DNA from: Puffinus mauretanicus
Taxonomy: Eukaryota > Chordata > Aves > Procellariiformes > Procellariidae
Direction of reading: 5' to 3'
DNA: 64,000 bases
Assembly (NCBI GenBank): GCA_023333565.1
Contig: JAJKFH010001094.1
Location: forward strand, 4,650,001 to 4,714,000
Position numbers and translations under genes: made by a program. Every line of letters begins with the position of its first letter. The stretch's first letter is position 1. Below the pieces are notes generated by a model, which made no database searches, had not been told where the DNA came from, and saw only the letters and a program-made list of their open reading frames with translations. Positions 14,101 to 25,390 of this stretch are shown here, one piece after another.

Positions 14101-17100
14101 GCGGCACAGAACTGTGCAGAGATGCTAGCTCAGGCCCTGGTAGCAGAAGAAAACTGTGACTCGGGTATCCTCGCGTTAGGGTGAATTAACCCTTGAGTTG
14201 CGGTTCAGAGCACTGGCGTTCCAGGAGCTGAAGTTTCCTATCCTCAACAGAGACGGTGAGGTGCCTTCCCTCATCCTCATACTTGGTTCTTCTGGTGCCT
14301 GCAGTTAGACCAGCTAAATATTCACTTACTCACCATCCATCACTCTTCAATTTTTTGCTATTTTTAAATGAATGCACTGCTGGTGCCTCCTGTCCTCCTG
14401 CCCTCCGTGCTCTTCCTCTCTTCTCCGGTGACTTTTGTTTTTTCCCCACTCTCTTGAAGCTTTTGGAAGACTATCCTTAATCACACATGAGTCTTTGGTA
14501 TGTTTTTATTCTTTAGATGTTCTTCCTCTTCCTTATCCTCTCCCTCTCTCCCCCAAAAATCTGATGTTCCTTAGTGCATTTATGACCCCTGCTTTCCTCT
14601 TTCTTTTGTCCTGAGTGAGATTTCTCTCTTATGTATACCTCCTCTTTTCCACATTTAAATCCATTCCCCCCTGCCCTGAGATTCTCCAATAGGATTATGA
14701 TGTTTTTCAAAACAGACCTGTATATCTTATTTCTGTTGTTCAACCTGGAAAAAGAGCCTTAAGATTCATTATACATGAAGACGGCCACAGAGCTGCAAAA
14801 TTTGTATTGTACCTGTTTCTCGTTTTTAAAGATGCTGCCAGTCTGTGCATCTTTGTAAATGTTAATTTTCTTACCAGCTCATGCAGAATGGCTTTCCTTC
14901 AGGCAAGTGGAAGGATTGTATGTCCTCGTAGCTGGAAGCTGCGTACAAATGTTCACTGCAGAAGTGACTGAGCTGGTATTTGGTGTTGCTACTGCTCAGC
15001 CCATTCATATTTGCAAAAGATGCTGTGACTTCTCCCCATCTGTTTCATATTAGCTCACACCACTTCCACCAGTAGCTGAGGCCAAAGAGGCTGACTTTGC
15101 TGTGGAAGTGGCTACTGCTCTGCTACCTGGGGGCATGTCTTAACCTCACTACAGCCATTTTCTGCAGTGACCATCTCACTGGGGCCTCAGGCTGCTCTGA
15201 TTTACTGTGCCCTTATCTTCACTTCCTGCTTTCTTCAACAAGGTGGTCCACCCCCTTCTGGCTCCCTCATCTTTCTGGCTTCCATTTTTCCCTCCCTGGC
15301 AGAAAATCTGCTAGATTTTCTGAGAAACGTCCGGTTCTTTAAAGAAGCCTCTTTAAAGGCTCCATCCTTCATTTACTATTCAAGGCTGATAGCAGAAATA
15401 ATTGCACAGTACTTTTCGGTTTAAGCAGAAGCTACTCCGTCTACATGTTAAAATCGTAACTATCTTTTCCTTTACATATAATTGCTGCTTTTAAGAATTA
15501 CCACAAAGCCATTGTTTATGCAGCATTAGATTACTGTCTTTTCACTGTACATTAAATATTGTGAGTCATGCAGAGTTGAGTCATCCACTGCAGAAGAGAA
15601 GAAGATGGCATATCCGAGTCCATCCTTTCCCCATCCCTCCCACGCCAAATGAGGAGAAGTTTTAGTATTTTCAGCAGGAGATGGTTTGTTGAGTGGTTGT
15701 TTGATAATAAAAAAAGGCATCCAACATAGTACCTGAGATGCGAAGGTCACTGATCATTATTTCTGTACAACACCTTTATGAGGAAACATGTATTGCTGGA
15801 TTTATTTACAGAAGACTACTGGAAGAGTAAGAGCTCAACAGTGTTAAATAACTCATCAGGAGGTAGAGGAAGAATTTTGAAGTGCTAGCTAGGGAATCTC
15901 TAATCCTAGCCCCTTTTACTAACCCTGAGGCAAAAATGGCTGTTTGCATATCATTGCTCTTGTCCAGAGACTCAGGACACATACCTGTAGATTACTTTTT
16001 TGCTGTTGGAAGTAGATGCTGGGAACCTCAGCAGCTTGGGCAAAGAACTCACTTCTACTCAGATCTTCTTGGAAGCACAAGGTGAGAAGGAGGTTTGTAA
16101 AGAGCTCTGCTCCTCTTGGATTTACCTCCCAAGGACAGACGTGCTGGCCTGGGCTGGGCTTGCCTTGCACAGCTGAAGACTGAAGGCATTTATTGCTGGT
16201 GCCCATCCACTTTGCCTTCTGCTGCAGGGGTGCAGCGTGAAATCAGAGCCCCGCAACAAAGCTTCTCCCTGAGCTTCCCTACCCCACAGGTCAGCGTCTG
16301 AGTGAGGGCTGATCAGCTCCGGGGTGTTCTTCATGATAAGCTGATCTGTATTCAGGTGTACTTCTGATTAGCAGCGTGAAGGTTTCTGTTCTACTCGGAA
16401 GAGTGCAGAGGTGGAGTTTGCTTGAGGGACCTGGTAGGTAGAAGTCTGGCAAAGCTTTTCTGGCTAAGGTGAAATAGAGGCTTTTGTTTTTTTCAGGTTA
16501 CTGAAAATACAGCTATTGAAAAATCTTCCTTCATTTGGCTGTAAGACTGTCAATTGTAGCAGTGTGGTCACCTATTGAATGCAAGCGTGCTGGAGCTGTT
16601 GGGAAACAGTGAAATTGTATGACATCGAGTCAGCAACAAAGACAAGTTATTTTAAAAAATAAGCTCAGTTATTAGGCTCCTGTAGACTCCAATTTCTGCA
16701 GTCGTTCCCACAGCTTGCAGGAATTCCAGAAATCATGTAGGCTGTGTAAAAACAAAGAGCTCTGTTATGAAAATACTGTAAAATGGGCTGGTAGAGGAGG
16801 GAATGCTAACAAAGAACAACTGCGCACCCAACAGATACTTGGCTTCTAAACCTTTACTTACAAGGAGCATGCATTTTGATGGATATATTCTCCTTTTGGC
16901 AAGGATGTAAACTAAATAGAAGAAATGAGAAACAAAATTCAGAAGAACAATCTAAGGATGAGTTTGTAGTACGAAGATGTTTAGCTACCTGGAGAAGTAG
17001 CTATTGCTTCTGAAATTGGAAATGCAGATTTATAGCCCATAGCTTCAGGGAGTTTTGTTTATGATGGAAAACTTTAACCTTCATAAACCTTTGCCTGGTA

Positions 17101-20100
17101 TGCCACTACATACACTCTTCTTCATTTATTGAGAAATAGGACATGTTAGTCTACATTAGTTACTTTTAAAACAAAATGTGTAACCCATTGTGTTTTAAGT
17201 GTGTATTATGAGTAACGTAGCTATAAAACCATCTTTCTCCTGTAAGTGTTTTCTCTATTTTAAGGTATAAAGAAGGCCTGGGAGTCTTGAAATCCATATT
17301 CTGTTCTCAGTTCTTCCATAGTCTTTCTGTGTCACCTCCAGTAAGACAGGTAACAACTTGGTGCCCCAATTTCTTTGTCTCTACAGTAGCTGTAAAAATG
17401 CTCTTCATAAGTGTATTGTAAGCAGACATTAATTAAATCCCTATGAAGTGATTCAGAGTATTTGGATCAAGGGCACATATGTAGGATACTTGAAAATAGA
17501 ACATAGAATTAAGTGTTGATACACAATTTGTTACTACTTCTGTTTATGGTTTTGGTGGTGGTTTTTTTTATGTTTTCTTTAGCCCATTGCAAATGTGGAC
17601 CAGGAGACCCTGGCAGAGCTGGTGAAGCCAAGCATTGACTATGTGCGTCATAAAAAATTCAGATCTGGGAATTACCCATCGTCACTGAGCAATGAGACTG
17701 ACAGACTGGTTCACTGGTGCCATGGTGCCCCCGGAGTCATCCACATGCTCATGCAAGCTTATAAGGTGAATCCTTCTGTGTTCATATAGACCTCTATTTT
17801 TACAGAGAGATATGTATGCAGGCCTGTTAGATTGTAAGGCTTGCATTTTACGTCTTTCTAGATCTAGACTTTCAAACCAGAACCCTAGGCTAGGCACCTA
17901 AAAATCTCAAAATACTTACATAGGTATGCTTGTAAAACTGAAATAAGTGGGGAAAATTGCTTCTCAGGGTGCCAATTAGACTACTACTAGACTTCAGGCT
18001 TTCTTGGAAAAGGGCCCTGTATTTAAACAATTTGATATTAGAGTCCTGGTGAGAACATTGACCTAAATTCTTCATCCTAAGAGTTTTAAGAACTATGTTT
18101 GTTTTCAAAAGCGTAGGTTCCTGTGTCTTGGCAAAGAATGTCTTCCATAAATTACTCCATTATTAAGAGATAGCTCTTGAGAACTTAACGTCAGAGCAAA
18201 GATCCCAGGCCCCTTCTAGGGCATAAATATAACTGCTGAGCTACCACAAGCCTACTGTTTGCTCTTCCCCATCCTTAACTAGGTTTGCTATCTCTCTTGT
18301 GTTGTGCACTTCTGATTTGCATGACATTTGAAAGTATGCCATTTAATTAAATTTATGCAAATTGATTCTTTCTTTTGACAGCCCTCCTTGGCAGATTCCC
18401 TGGTTGGCCTCTGGGTGGGCTGATGAAAAGCAGGCTTGGTTTATGGAATAATTACTCATGCTGCTACCTGAAATGTGAACTGTAAATCTCGTACAGCATC
18501 GATGAATGTAGCAGCAGTCACAGTTGCTTTTTCTTTGGACTGTGGTAGGACGTTGACCTAACACTGCAGACTACTTTTTTTTTTTTTTTTTTTTTTAAAT
18601 TCTTCTTCCCCTTCTTTGTCAATGTGATGCTTTCCCCAGCACAAAATGTTTTGCAGGAGATAAGAGAGATAGGACCAAGTTCTGTTTAGCAGTCTCCTTT
18701 CTGTCCTCTTTTTATGTTTAAGGTGATGGGGCATATGATGCTTTTCTTTTGCTCTTTATATTCTGCTTTTTGAAGAAGCGGTAAGAAAAATTTGCTGGCT
18801 ATGCTTTTATACCAAGCACAGAGACTTACAATAACAGACAGCCGTGTTTGTCCTGGAAATCAAATGCTGTTGCCAGGCCTTAATTTGAAATGTTACAGCT
18901 AAGTAGCTGACAAACCCTGTTCAGAGAGAGGGACTTTCTTTATCAAGCTTGTGGATTTAAGAATCTTGCATGTTAATTGCTTCTATTACCTTATTAAATA
19001 GCCTGGCAGGGGATGCTGACTCTAAAGGACTAAGTCTACAGTAGTGCATCAGTTACTTTTCTTTTTGTCTCGTTGATCTGTAGAGTGACTTAGGCAAAGA
19101 GGGGCAAAAAAGTAGCCTTATAAAGGTGGAAGTCTGGTGGTGTTCAGCTAAATTACTTACTTTTGTTTTCTGCTCTCTTGATGGGCTCTCTATGTCCAAA
19201 ATGCACTTCAGTTGAAATAAACTTGGCAAAATTGGCAAAATTGGTTATTTGCCCAAACTGGCTAGTGCTTCTGAGTATTTCCAATACAAATACTAATCAA
19301 GGCAATGGAGTGTTCCTACTTGTACTTGTGACAGAGAAGAGAGCCCTGTGCTATGCAAAGAGATATTCTTGTGCATTTTTGACATGGAATTGAAGGCAGA
19401 CGGTGAGTAACCAGGAAGAATTACTCAGGAAGACCAGGATCCAGCCCTTCAGGACCGGATTTGATGGCCAGTATTCTGTGTAACATTTCTTGGAGAAAAG
19501 AATTACATTTCTGTATTTCAAATCAAATGATATTGTGGTTTGGGAATGGAGGGGAGAAGCAAAAAAGGACCACGTACCCTTCAAATAGATTATAGGTTGT
19601 AGAACCAAGGGCCTTGAACTTGAGTTTTTCCTTTGGGCTCCTGATTTCAGAAACAAAAACTTGAGAAGTTCTTTCTTTTTCCATGCAGGGAAAGGAGAAA
19701 CGACTTAGTAAGAAAAGAAAGGCAAGTCTATGATGAATGGATTATTAAAATTCAAAATAAATTGTGTAAAAAATAAAACAAAAACAAAACAGAAAAAAAA
19801 CCAAAAAACCCCACACCAACAGCGAAACATTTGTGAGGTCCAGCTTCCTTTTGTTTTCATTAGTACTTCAATTTATGTGTGTTTATTCTCTGTTTTTTGT
19901 TCCACAGACTTTTAAGGAGGATAAATACTTGAAAGATGCTATGGATTGTAGCGATGTCATCTGGCAGAGGGGTTTATTGAGAAAAGGATACGGGATCTGC
20001 CATGGTACTGCTGGCAATGGCTACTCCTTCTTGTCTCTCTATAACCTAACTCAGGACAAAAAGTACCTCTACCGAGCTTGCAAGGTGAGCTCTGCAGCAT

Positions 20101-23100
20101 CCCAACGAACTTACTGTTCCCTTTCACGTCATAACGTCCATGCAAGAGTAAACTGTGATCGGAGCAGGCTGTTGTGTGCTAGAGCTGGAGCTGGCTGGCT
20201 GCGCAGTTGGGTGGGACAACAGGGTCCCGTCACTTGCTGCCCTTTACTCACACTTTGACTGGATGACTTCAGCTGTGTACGTGGGGCACGCACCATCTTA
20301 ATACGCAGAATGAAACGCACAAATGTTCTGTACGGGGGGAGGAACTAACCACGTATTCAGAAGAAAATAGTCTGAAAATCAGCCTGCCTGAACAATAACA
20401 GACTAATGTTATGTGGTGCTAATTATTCCACTGAGACATCCACTGTCGTCCTCAGCTCCTCAAGCGATACTGTTTGTAGTCTTTGTAATTATTTGTTTTC
20501 AGACTAGTGTCTGTTTGGGGCTTTTAGAGCTCTGAATTGCAGTTATTAAATTGCTCACTTAGATTTTTTTCATTAATACAAATTGCAGAGAAAGACACAC
20601 AGAATTTTTCCACTGGAATTGTCCAGGTTCTGCTATCAGCTCTGACTATGCTAGCAGTTACCAAAGGAGGAGGCTTTCTCTGCCTGTTTCCTCATCTCAT
20701 AAGACTTTGGTTTGGTTTGTTTTGGTTTGTTTTGTTGGGGTTTTTTTCAGCTTAATTCACTGATACTAGGTTTCATATTCCATACATAGCTATTTAGCTG
20801 GGGCCTTTTTAAAAGTATTGCAATGGGAAATTTGATGAGTTGCTTCTTAGGTGCTTTTAGATGAGCACTGGCCGTATGTAAAGCTATTGTATTCACCTCC
20901 ACTGTCAGCCTGTCCTCTGCCAGCAGAGCTTGAGAAAGTTGCTCCTTGTCTCACATTTACCAAAGCATCATGCCATGAGGACACCTGTAAGCACACCTGC
21001 ATCCTAGAGAATGTAATAAACCCCTAGCACTCCCACGGCAAATGTATGACTTTGTTACAAGTGGACTCACCCACTGCTGACGTGTGAGCCGCAGCACCAC
21101 AGCATTACTGTTGGCACGGCTATCGGGCTCCCCCTGTCATCCTCCATGCTAGTACATTTTCTGTGGCTCTGTGCAGCATTGGCAACTCCTGTTGGTGCTG
21201 CGTTTCTGGCCCAAGAGAGCCCTGACGTTCTTCCATACCAAGCTAGAGAAAAGCAAGCATATCTATTTCAAAGCCAAAAAAGGAAGAGACTCAGTTACGT
21301 ACCTGCAATCCCTTTGAGAAGGAAGATGTGGCACAGTGGCCAAAGGCTGTTTGCTAGAGGTGCCCAGCATAGTCAGGTCTGGCAGCATATTTGCAACCAT
21401 TCTGCATTTTAGCATCTCCAGCATTCAGTCAGGCCCTTTGGGCTCTTGCAGGGCAAATCTTGAAACAGGCAGAGGAATTTGCTTCTTCGGCATTCTTGAA
21501 ATCTTTTCTTTTTGAGCCAGAGCACACAGGGAAGCAAGCGTGCAGTTATGTTGGTACCTAAAGGCATGTGACTGAGAGAACTAGATGGCTCCCCTCCCAG
21601 GGGTGTTTGCTCACACCGAAAACATGAGGCCCAGGGGAAGGAGTCTGGCCAGGAATCCCTGGTTACCTCTCAGGAGCCATGAAACTGTTCCACAAATGAA
21701 CCAGAAGAGCTTGAAAGGCCGTGGCTCACAGAGACCCCTGGTTTGTGCTTCTCACTTTCGGCTTTGCAGCTTTTCTCCAGCTTTATCAACAGGCTCCCAG
21801 GAGGCTGGGCCCTCCTAGCTGCCCTGCCTGTGAGAGGAGAGAGGGGCTGTGGCAATCTGGGCTCCAGGCAACAGAGAGCATCCGAGCCCTGTGCTGCTCA
21901 GCGTTGTGATTAAACCACTGCTGATGCAAGCATGCCCAGTCTATGTGACAAATAATGGCAGATGTCTTCCTGCTAGAAGATTTTTATTTTCCCCTTGGTT
22001 TAACAAAGATGTTAGTGTGGCTTACTGGATCTGTGAGTTGTGCTGAAGCTATGAACTTGTAAATGATGGTTGTGCTTCAGTAGCCTGGGGTGCATTTTTT
22101 TAATTTCTGTTGCAGTTCCCAGGCTGGCAGTAATAATAAAGACTAATAATAAGATGTGGATGTTGCAAGAATTGATTGTAGTTTAGAAACATGCCATAAA
22201 CATGTTCTGTCCTCACATTTCAGACAAGATTACATGGAGGATTAAACCTTGCTTTGAAGATTTATACCCGTGGGGACCCAAAAATGTTTCATCAGTTCTC
22301 AATAACAGTGTGGACCACAATGTTTGTGGGTTTTTTGCTGGGTTTCCTCAAGACGTTCACACACATGCACACACCCCTACCAAGAGAAGAAAAATCCATT
22401 CCCCAGTAAACATTTAAACACAACAGAGTGGGGGGAAGAAGGGAGGAGATGCTACCCTTTATCCTCCTGTTGAACAGATTGATGGCTCTGGGGGCATGCT
22501 CACACCCCATATAGCTCCAACTCTAGAGCTGGGGCACCCTCTAGTTAGTAGGATGATCTGTTTGCTAGCAGGTTTCCCAAATTGCAGGGGGAGTGGGGAG
22601 AGACCTCTCAGTTCTTTGCTTTGCAGGAATCTTCTCACTGTATTTTGAGTAAGCAATGGCTTGCTTCCAAGCATAGAAATGCCAGGGGAACTTGTGGCCT
22701 GTATGCTCTGGGGAGCCATAAAGGAGAAATAGATGGTTGCTATTAAATTGATCCAATGTGGTTCATAAGTCACATATGTCTAACGTGGCTACTGCAGCAG
22801 TGTTGATCAAACACAAGAAAGACACTGATAACTCTTTTTAATGGTATTCCATCTTCTGGAACAAAATATTGATGACCATAATTGTCTAACTGTATTTATA
22901 ATAATTTTTCATAAGACTTGGGGAGAGCAAATAAATAAAACTAAGTAATGGCAGCTGGAGATTTAATACTCTAAACTCGTGCAAGAAAACCAAAATGCAA
23001 TTAACAACCCTAAGGCCTGAGCACGTGGATAAATTAAGCACCAAGACAGATAGAAAACTGATACAGTATTAGAAAAATTTTGCCCTTGAAACTGAATATA

Positions 23101-25390
23101 TCTGTTCTCACAGCATTTTTCATTGATGTGTTGCAGGGTTGATTTACAGAAAACAGAAGTTAAGTAGAGCCCACCTAATTACGTTGTTAAGAAACTGAAA
23201 CTTGTGCTAAAACCTCATTGCAGCCTTGTCACGGTTGAAGTGGGACAAATTGATCACAGACGGTGATTTCTGCGTTGTGTCTCTGCTTACGCTATTTTAC
23301 ATTTAGTACCTATTAAAGATATGCAGATACTCAAGCGTGCATTTAACAGTCTTAAATAAAAAAAAAAATTGTCTTTTTTTTTTTTTAATGTTTTCCCCAG
23401 TTTGCTGAATGGTGTTTGGAGTATGGTGCACATGGATGTCGTATTCCTGACCGACCTTATTCTCTCTTTGAAGGTAAAGTGATGGTGTTGCAAATGGTAT
23501 TGTATTATACAGGAAAGAAGGACAACCTTGCAGTTTTGGCACATGCTTAGGAGTTTGGAAATCTTTGGTGGGTTCCTCTACCATTAGAAATAGACCCACA
23601 CCCTACCACCACCTCTGCCTAAAAGAAGGCGGGGGTGAGGGGGGGAGAAAAAGACAAAAGAAAATAATTCACTATCACAGCTTTCACTCTTGGTTGCATT
23701 TCAGCAGTTTCCAATGTAAAGCCAGTGCCACTGTCATTCCTGAATAAAATTCTGCTGTGCTGATGCCTCTTGGCTTAAAGCAAACGTAAGTCCGGGCAAC
23801 AGTTTTGTCGCAGGTGTTGTTGCAGAAGGACTGGGCAGAGGAGCAGCTGTGGGTAGGAGGTCTCAAATAGTTGCTGGCTTGTCAGAACTAGACCTTCTCT
23901 GCTGCAGTAGTAAAGCAAGGAAAAGCTAGTTTTAATATGAACCCAAATTACTTGGACAGAAAAGAAACGCAGAGTTCCCAGGGGTTTTTCTGTAAGTTCA
24001 AAGATGTTCCTAAATACTTTCCTAGAGCTTTGTAATTTTTTTATTTGTAGTTTATTTTCTATTCCCTATCTCATCCTTACGTTTTAGAAGCACAGCAGCA
24101 AGGAATCATAGCTATGTAGCAAGATCCAGGTAGGATTTAAAGTAGCGCTGCTACTTCGTGAACAGTGAGCCTCGTGTGCCACCTATCACAAGTATGTGAA
24201 ATTACAGCAGACCGAATAGGATTATTTTACAAATAAACCAATCCAAGGTGTGAACACAAGAGAGCAGTAGTTACATGCATCCCTTCTGAATACAGAGTTA
24301 TTGTCTTAATGTTTAAGGGAGAAAAGTGTAAGTATTCTTATTCCTGAGGGCGCCCTTGCATGCGCTTGTAGAGGGGAAAAAGCAGGCATACAATCTGTTG
24401 TATAAAAGCTTTGAAATTTGTTGAGAAGGTGAAGTAATGCCAACAATAGGATGATTTGTGCTTTAATGCTGACATACAGCTTTTGCTTTAGTTTTTTAAT
24501 GTCTGTTTTTTTTTTTTTTTTTTTAGAAAAATCTAGACGTCTCAAATTTGAGACAAAGAAGTCTTAATTTTGAGGGTTTTTTTGTAGCCGAAATTGTGCT
24601 TGAAGCTGTCCAATTCTGCACGTACATGCACACTTTCAGTGGAAGTTGCGTGTGCATCTTATGGGATTGTCTTAATCGTTTAATTTGCATCAGATGCTGT
24701 ATTTCAAGAAGGTTCCTTTGTTTGTATATGCTTAGCTATTGATAAATTAGGATTTTAGCTTGATCATAAAACTGAGCTTGTATTTGTATGCTCTCCTGCT
24801 GTAGGGTGCCTCTGTTGTCTGTCACCCTAAGAGTTTTGTTAGGTGATGCTGGTGTTAGTGCGTCAGACTCTGGATGACCTCTTTATGAATAGCGAACAAA
24901 TGAATCTGTACATCACAAGTATGATAAAGTTTTGCCTTTGTTTTTTCACCAGTGAAATGATGAGCAGGAGCTGCTCAAATTCTGAGGGACAGTTCAAATT
25001 GGGATTTACTTTTTCTTAATTGAAGTAGCATTGAGGTTGCGCAGCTGAAAAAATGGTAGCAGAGAGATCTTGGTTCTTGCCTTTGATCTTTTCAAGTGAC
25101 ACTTGGTTTCCTGGGCAAAGTATAGATGAACTTGCCTTTCTATAGGCCCTAAGTTCACCTGTTCAAAAAAAGATCTAGTGAGGAGGTGTTCAAACAGGTG
25201 CTGTCGCCTTTGCTGCTGCCTTTGCTATTTTAATGTCAAAGATGCACAAAGATCTCTTTCTCGTTATGTTGTAGGCATGGCTGGAGCTATTCACTTCCTC
25301 TCAGATATTTCAGTACCGGAGACTTCCCAGTTTCCAGCGTTTGAACTTGGACCTCAAAGGAGGGAAAACAAAGTGGAACAGGACAGCTAA
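8043..25390 (+). CDS. LANCL2: LANCL2, LanC-like protein 2 (exons 2-9, spliced; 5' incomplete)
   Basis: Joining 8043-8160, 10957-11164, 13062-13209, 13832-13978, 17583-17765, 19908-20084, 23401-23473 and 25275-25390 gives 1170 nt: 389 codons plus TAA, with intron phases matching at every junction. The product is a double alpha-barrel LanC-like protein. The seven glycine-containing repeat motifs are present in order (YTGWTG, CGDAGPLA, YGRAGYLY, GAAHGVAG, HWCHGAPG, ICHGTAGNG, EGMAGAIH). By analogy with LANCL1 (Cys276, Cys322, His323), the Cys of HWCHGAPG and the Cys-His of ICHGTAG are the zinc ligands next to the glutathione site. LanC-like proteins are reported to add glutathione to dehydroamino acids in damaged proteins; LANCL2 is also linked to abscisic-acid binding and Akt signalling. 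Residues such as QMEEGLKTADPHDCSAYTGW identify LANCL2 rather than LANCL1. About 65-70 N-terminal residues (exon 1) are missing upstream. Confidence 0.96.
8161..10956 (+). other. LANCL2: LANCL2 intron 2
   Basis: 2796-nt intron with donor GTGAGA and acceptor TTGTTCCAG. No exon-like frame was recognised. It contains a candidate solo LTR at about 9640-10300, described separately. Confidence 0.9.
9640..10300 (+). mobile_element. candidate solo LTR of an endogenous retrovirus (tentative)
   Basis: The block begins TGTTATG and looks richer in GC and CpG than the surrounding intron. It has a TATA-like CATAAAAAAGGG near 9928 and a late CAATAAACACC polyadenylation motif near 10260, the layout expected of an LTR. 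No paired LTR, primer-binding site, internal retroviral gene or convincing target-site duplication was found, and the 3' edge is uncertain. It could equally be unique intron sequence. Confidence 0.25.
10957..11164 (+). CDS. LANCL2: LANCL2 exon 3
   Basis: 208 nt, entered in phase 1 (G|GT) and left in phase 2 (AA|G) at donor GTAAGT. It encodes GIALLYLQLYRVT, the helix SLDYVKRILRNLNGRRVTFL and the second repeat motif CGDAGPLAVGAV, ending KECVAK. The residues closely match mammalian LANCL2. Confidence 0.96.
11165..13061 (+). other. LANCL2: LANCL2 intron 3
   Basis: 1897-nt intron with donor GTAAGT and acceptor CTGATGCAG. No gene, repeat family or RNA gene was recognised in it. Confidence 0.9.
13062..13209 (+). 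CDS. LANCL2: LANCL2 exon 4
   Basis: 148 nt. The first base completes the Lys codon and the exon ends exactly after GAG (Glu) at donor GTAAGA. It encodes LLQLQRTVISTDAELPDELL followed by the third repeat motif YGRAGYLYALLYLNTE. Confidence 0.96.
13210..13831 (+). other. LANCL2: LANCL2 intron 4
   Basis: 622-nt intron, the shortest in this gene, with donor GTAAGA and acceptor TCTTTCTCAG. Nothing else was recognised in it. Confidence 0.9.
13832..13978 (+). CDS. LANCL2: LANCL2 exon 5
   Basis: 147 nt, phase 0 at both ends (49 codons), from VIDAIIESGKN to YMLMQ at donor GTAAGA. It carries CPLLYQWHRKQYVGAAHGVA, the fourth repeat, whose GAAHG sequence is a hallmark of LanC-like proteins. Confidence 0.96.
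13979..17582 (+). other. LANCL2: LANCL2 intron 5
   Basis: 3604-nt intron with donor GTAAGA and acceptor TGTTTTCTTTAG. Several short open frames occur but none resembles a known protein. No repeat family was recognised. Confidence 0.9.
17583..17765 (+). CDS. LANCL2: LANCL2 exon 6 (first zinc-ligand Cys)
   Basis: 183 nt, 61 codons, phase 0 at both ends. It starts PIANVDQETLAELVKPSIDY and ends MLMQAYK at donor GTGAAT, a weaker donor than the others. It encodes RSGNYPSSLSNETDRLVHW followed by CHGAPG. That Cys corresponds to LANCL1 Cys276, a zinc ligand. Confidence 0.96.
17766..19907 (+). other. LANCL2: LANCL2 intron 6
   Basis: 2142-nt intron ending in TTTTTTGTTCCACAG. It contains a T22 run at 18575-18596 and a short AT-rich tandem (TTGGCAAAA twice) near 19216. 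No coding similarity was seen. Confidence 0.9.
18575..18596 (+). repeat. T22 homopolymer
   Basis: 22 consecutive T in LANCL2 intron 6. Confidence 0.95.
19908..20084 (+). CDS. LANCL2: LANCL2 exon 7 (zinc-ligand Cys-His)
   Basis: 177 nt, 59 codons, phase 0 at both ends, from TFKEDKYLKDAMDCSDVIW to LYRACK at donor GTGAGC. It carries GLLRKGYGICHGTAGNGYSF. The Cys-His pair corresponds to LANCL1 Cys322-His323, which coordinates zinc. Confidence 0.96.
20085..23400 (+). other. LANCL2: LANCL2 intron 7
   Basis: 3316-nt intron. It has a GGTTT-rich simple repeat around 20708-20750 and an A11/T13 complementary pair (23358-23386) just before the acceptor TTTTCCCCAG. No gene was recognised. Confidence 0.9.
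23401..23473 (+). CDS. LANCL2: LANCL2 exon 8
   Basis: 73 nt, entered in phase 0 and left in phase 1 (GAA G) at donor GTAAAG. It encodes FAEWCLEYGAHGCRIPDRPY followed by SLFE and the first base of a Gly codon, a segment strongly conserved in both LANCL1 and LANCL2. Confidence 0.96.
23474..25274 (+). other. LANCL2: LANCL2 intron 8
   Basis: 1801-nt intron with donor GTAAAG and acceptor GTTATGTTGTAG. It contains a T19 run at 24506-24524. No other feature was recognised. Confidence 0.9.
24506..24524 (+). repeat. T19 homopolymer
   Basis: 19 consecutive T in LANCL2 intron 8, followed by AG. It resembles an acceptor, but no exon follows. Confidence 0.95.
25275..25390 (+). CDS. LANCL2: LANCL2 exon 9 (C-terminus and stop)
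   Basis: 116 nt. It completes Gly from exon 8, then MAGAIHFLSDISVPETSQFP and AFEL, the seventh repeat and the family's conserved C-terminus. After FEL come 13 residues (GPQRRENKVEQDS) before TAA at 25388-25390. From general knowledge the human protein has only about six residues there, so this tail is longer and diverged. Confidence 0.93.

Noticed and set aside
24506..24545. T19 followed by AG as a possible cryptic exon acceptor
   Set aside because: No open, conserved segment with a donor follows, and exon 8 joins exon 9 in perfect phase.
8043..25390. LANCL1 as an alternative identity
   Set aside because: Residues such as KIKDLLQQMEEGLKTADPHD and LLYGRAGYLYALLYLNTE are LANCL2-specific, and the neighbour is VOPP1.
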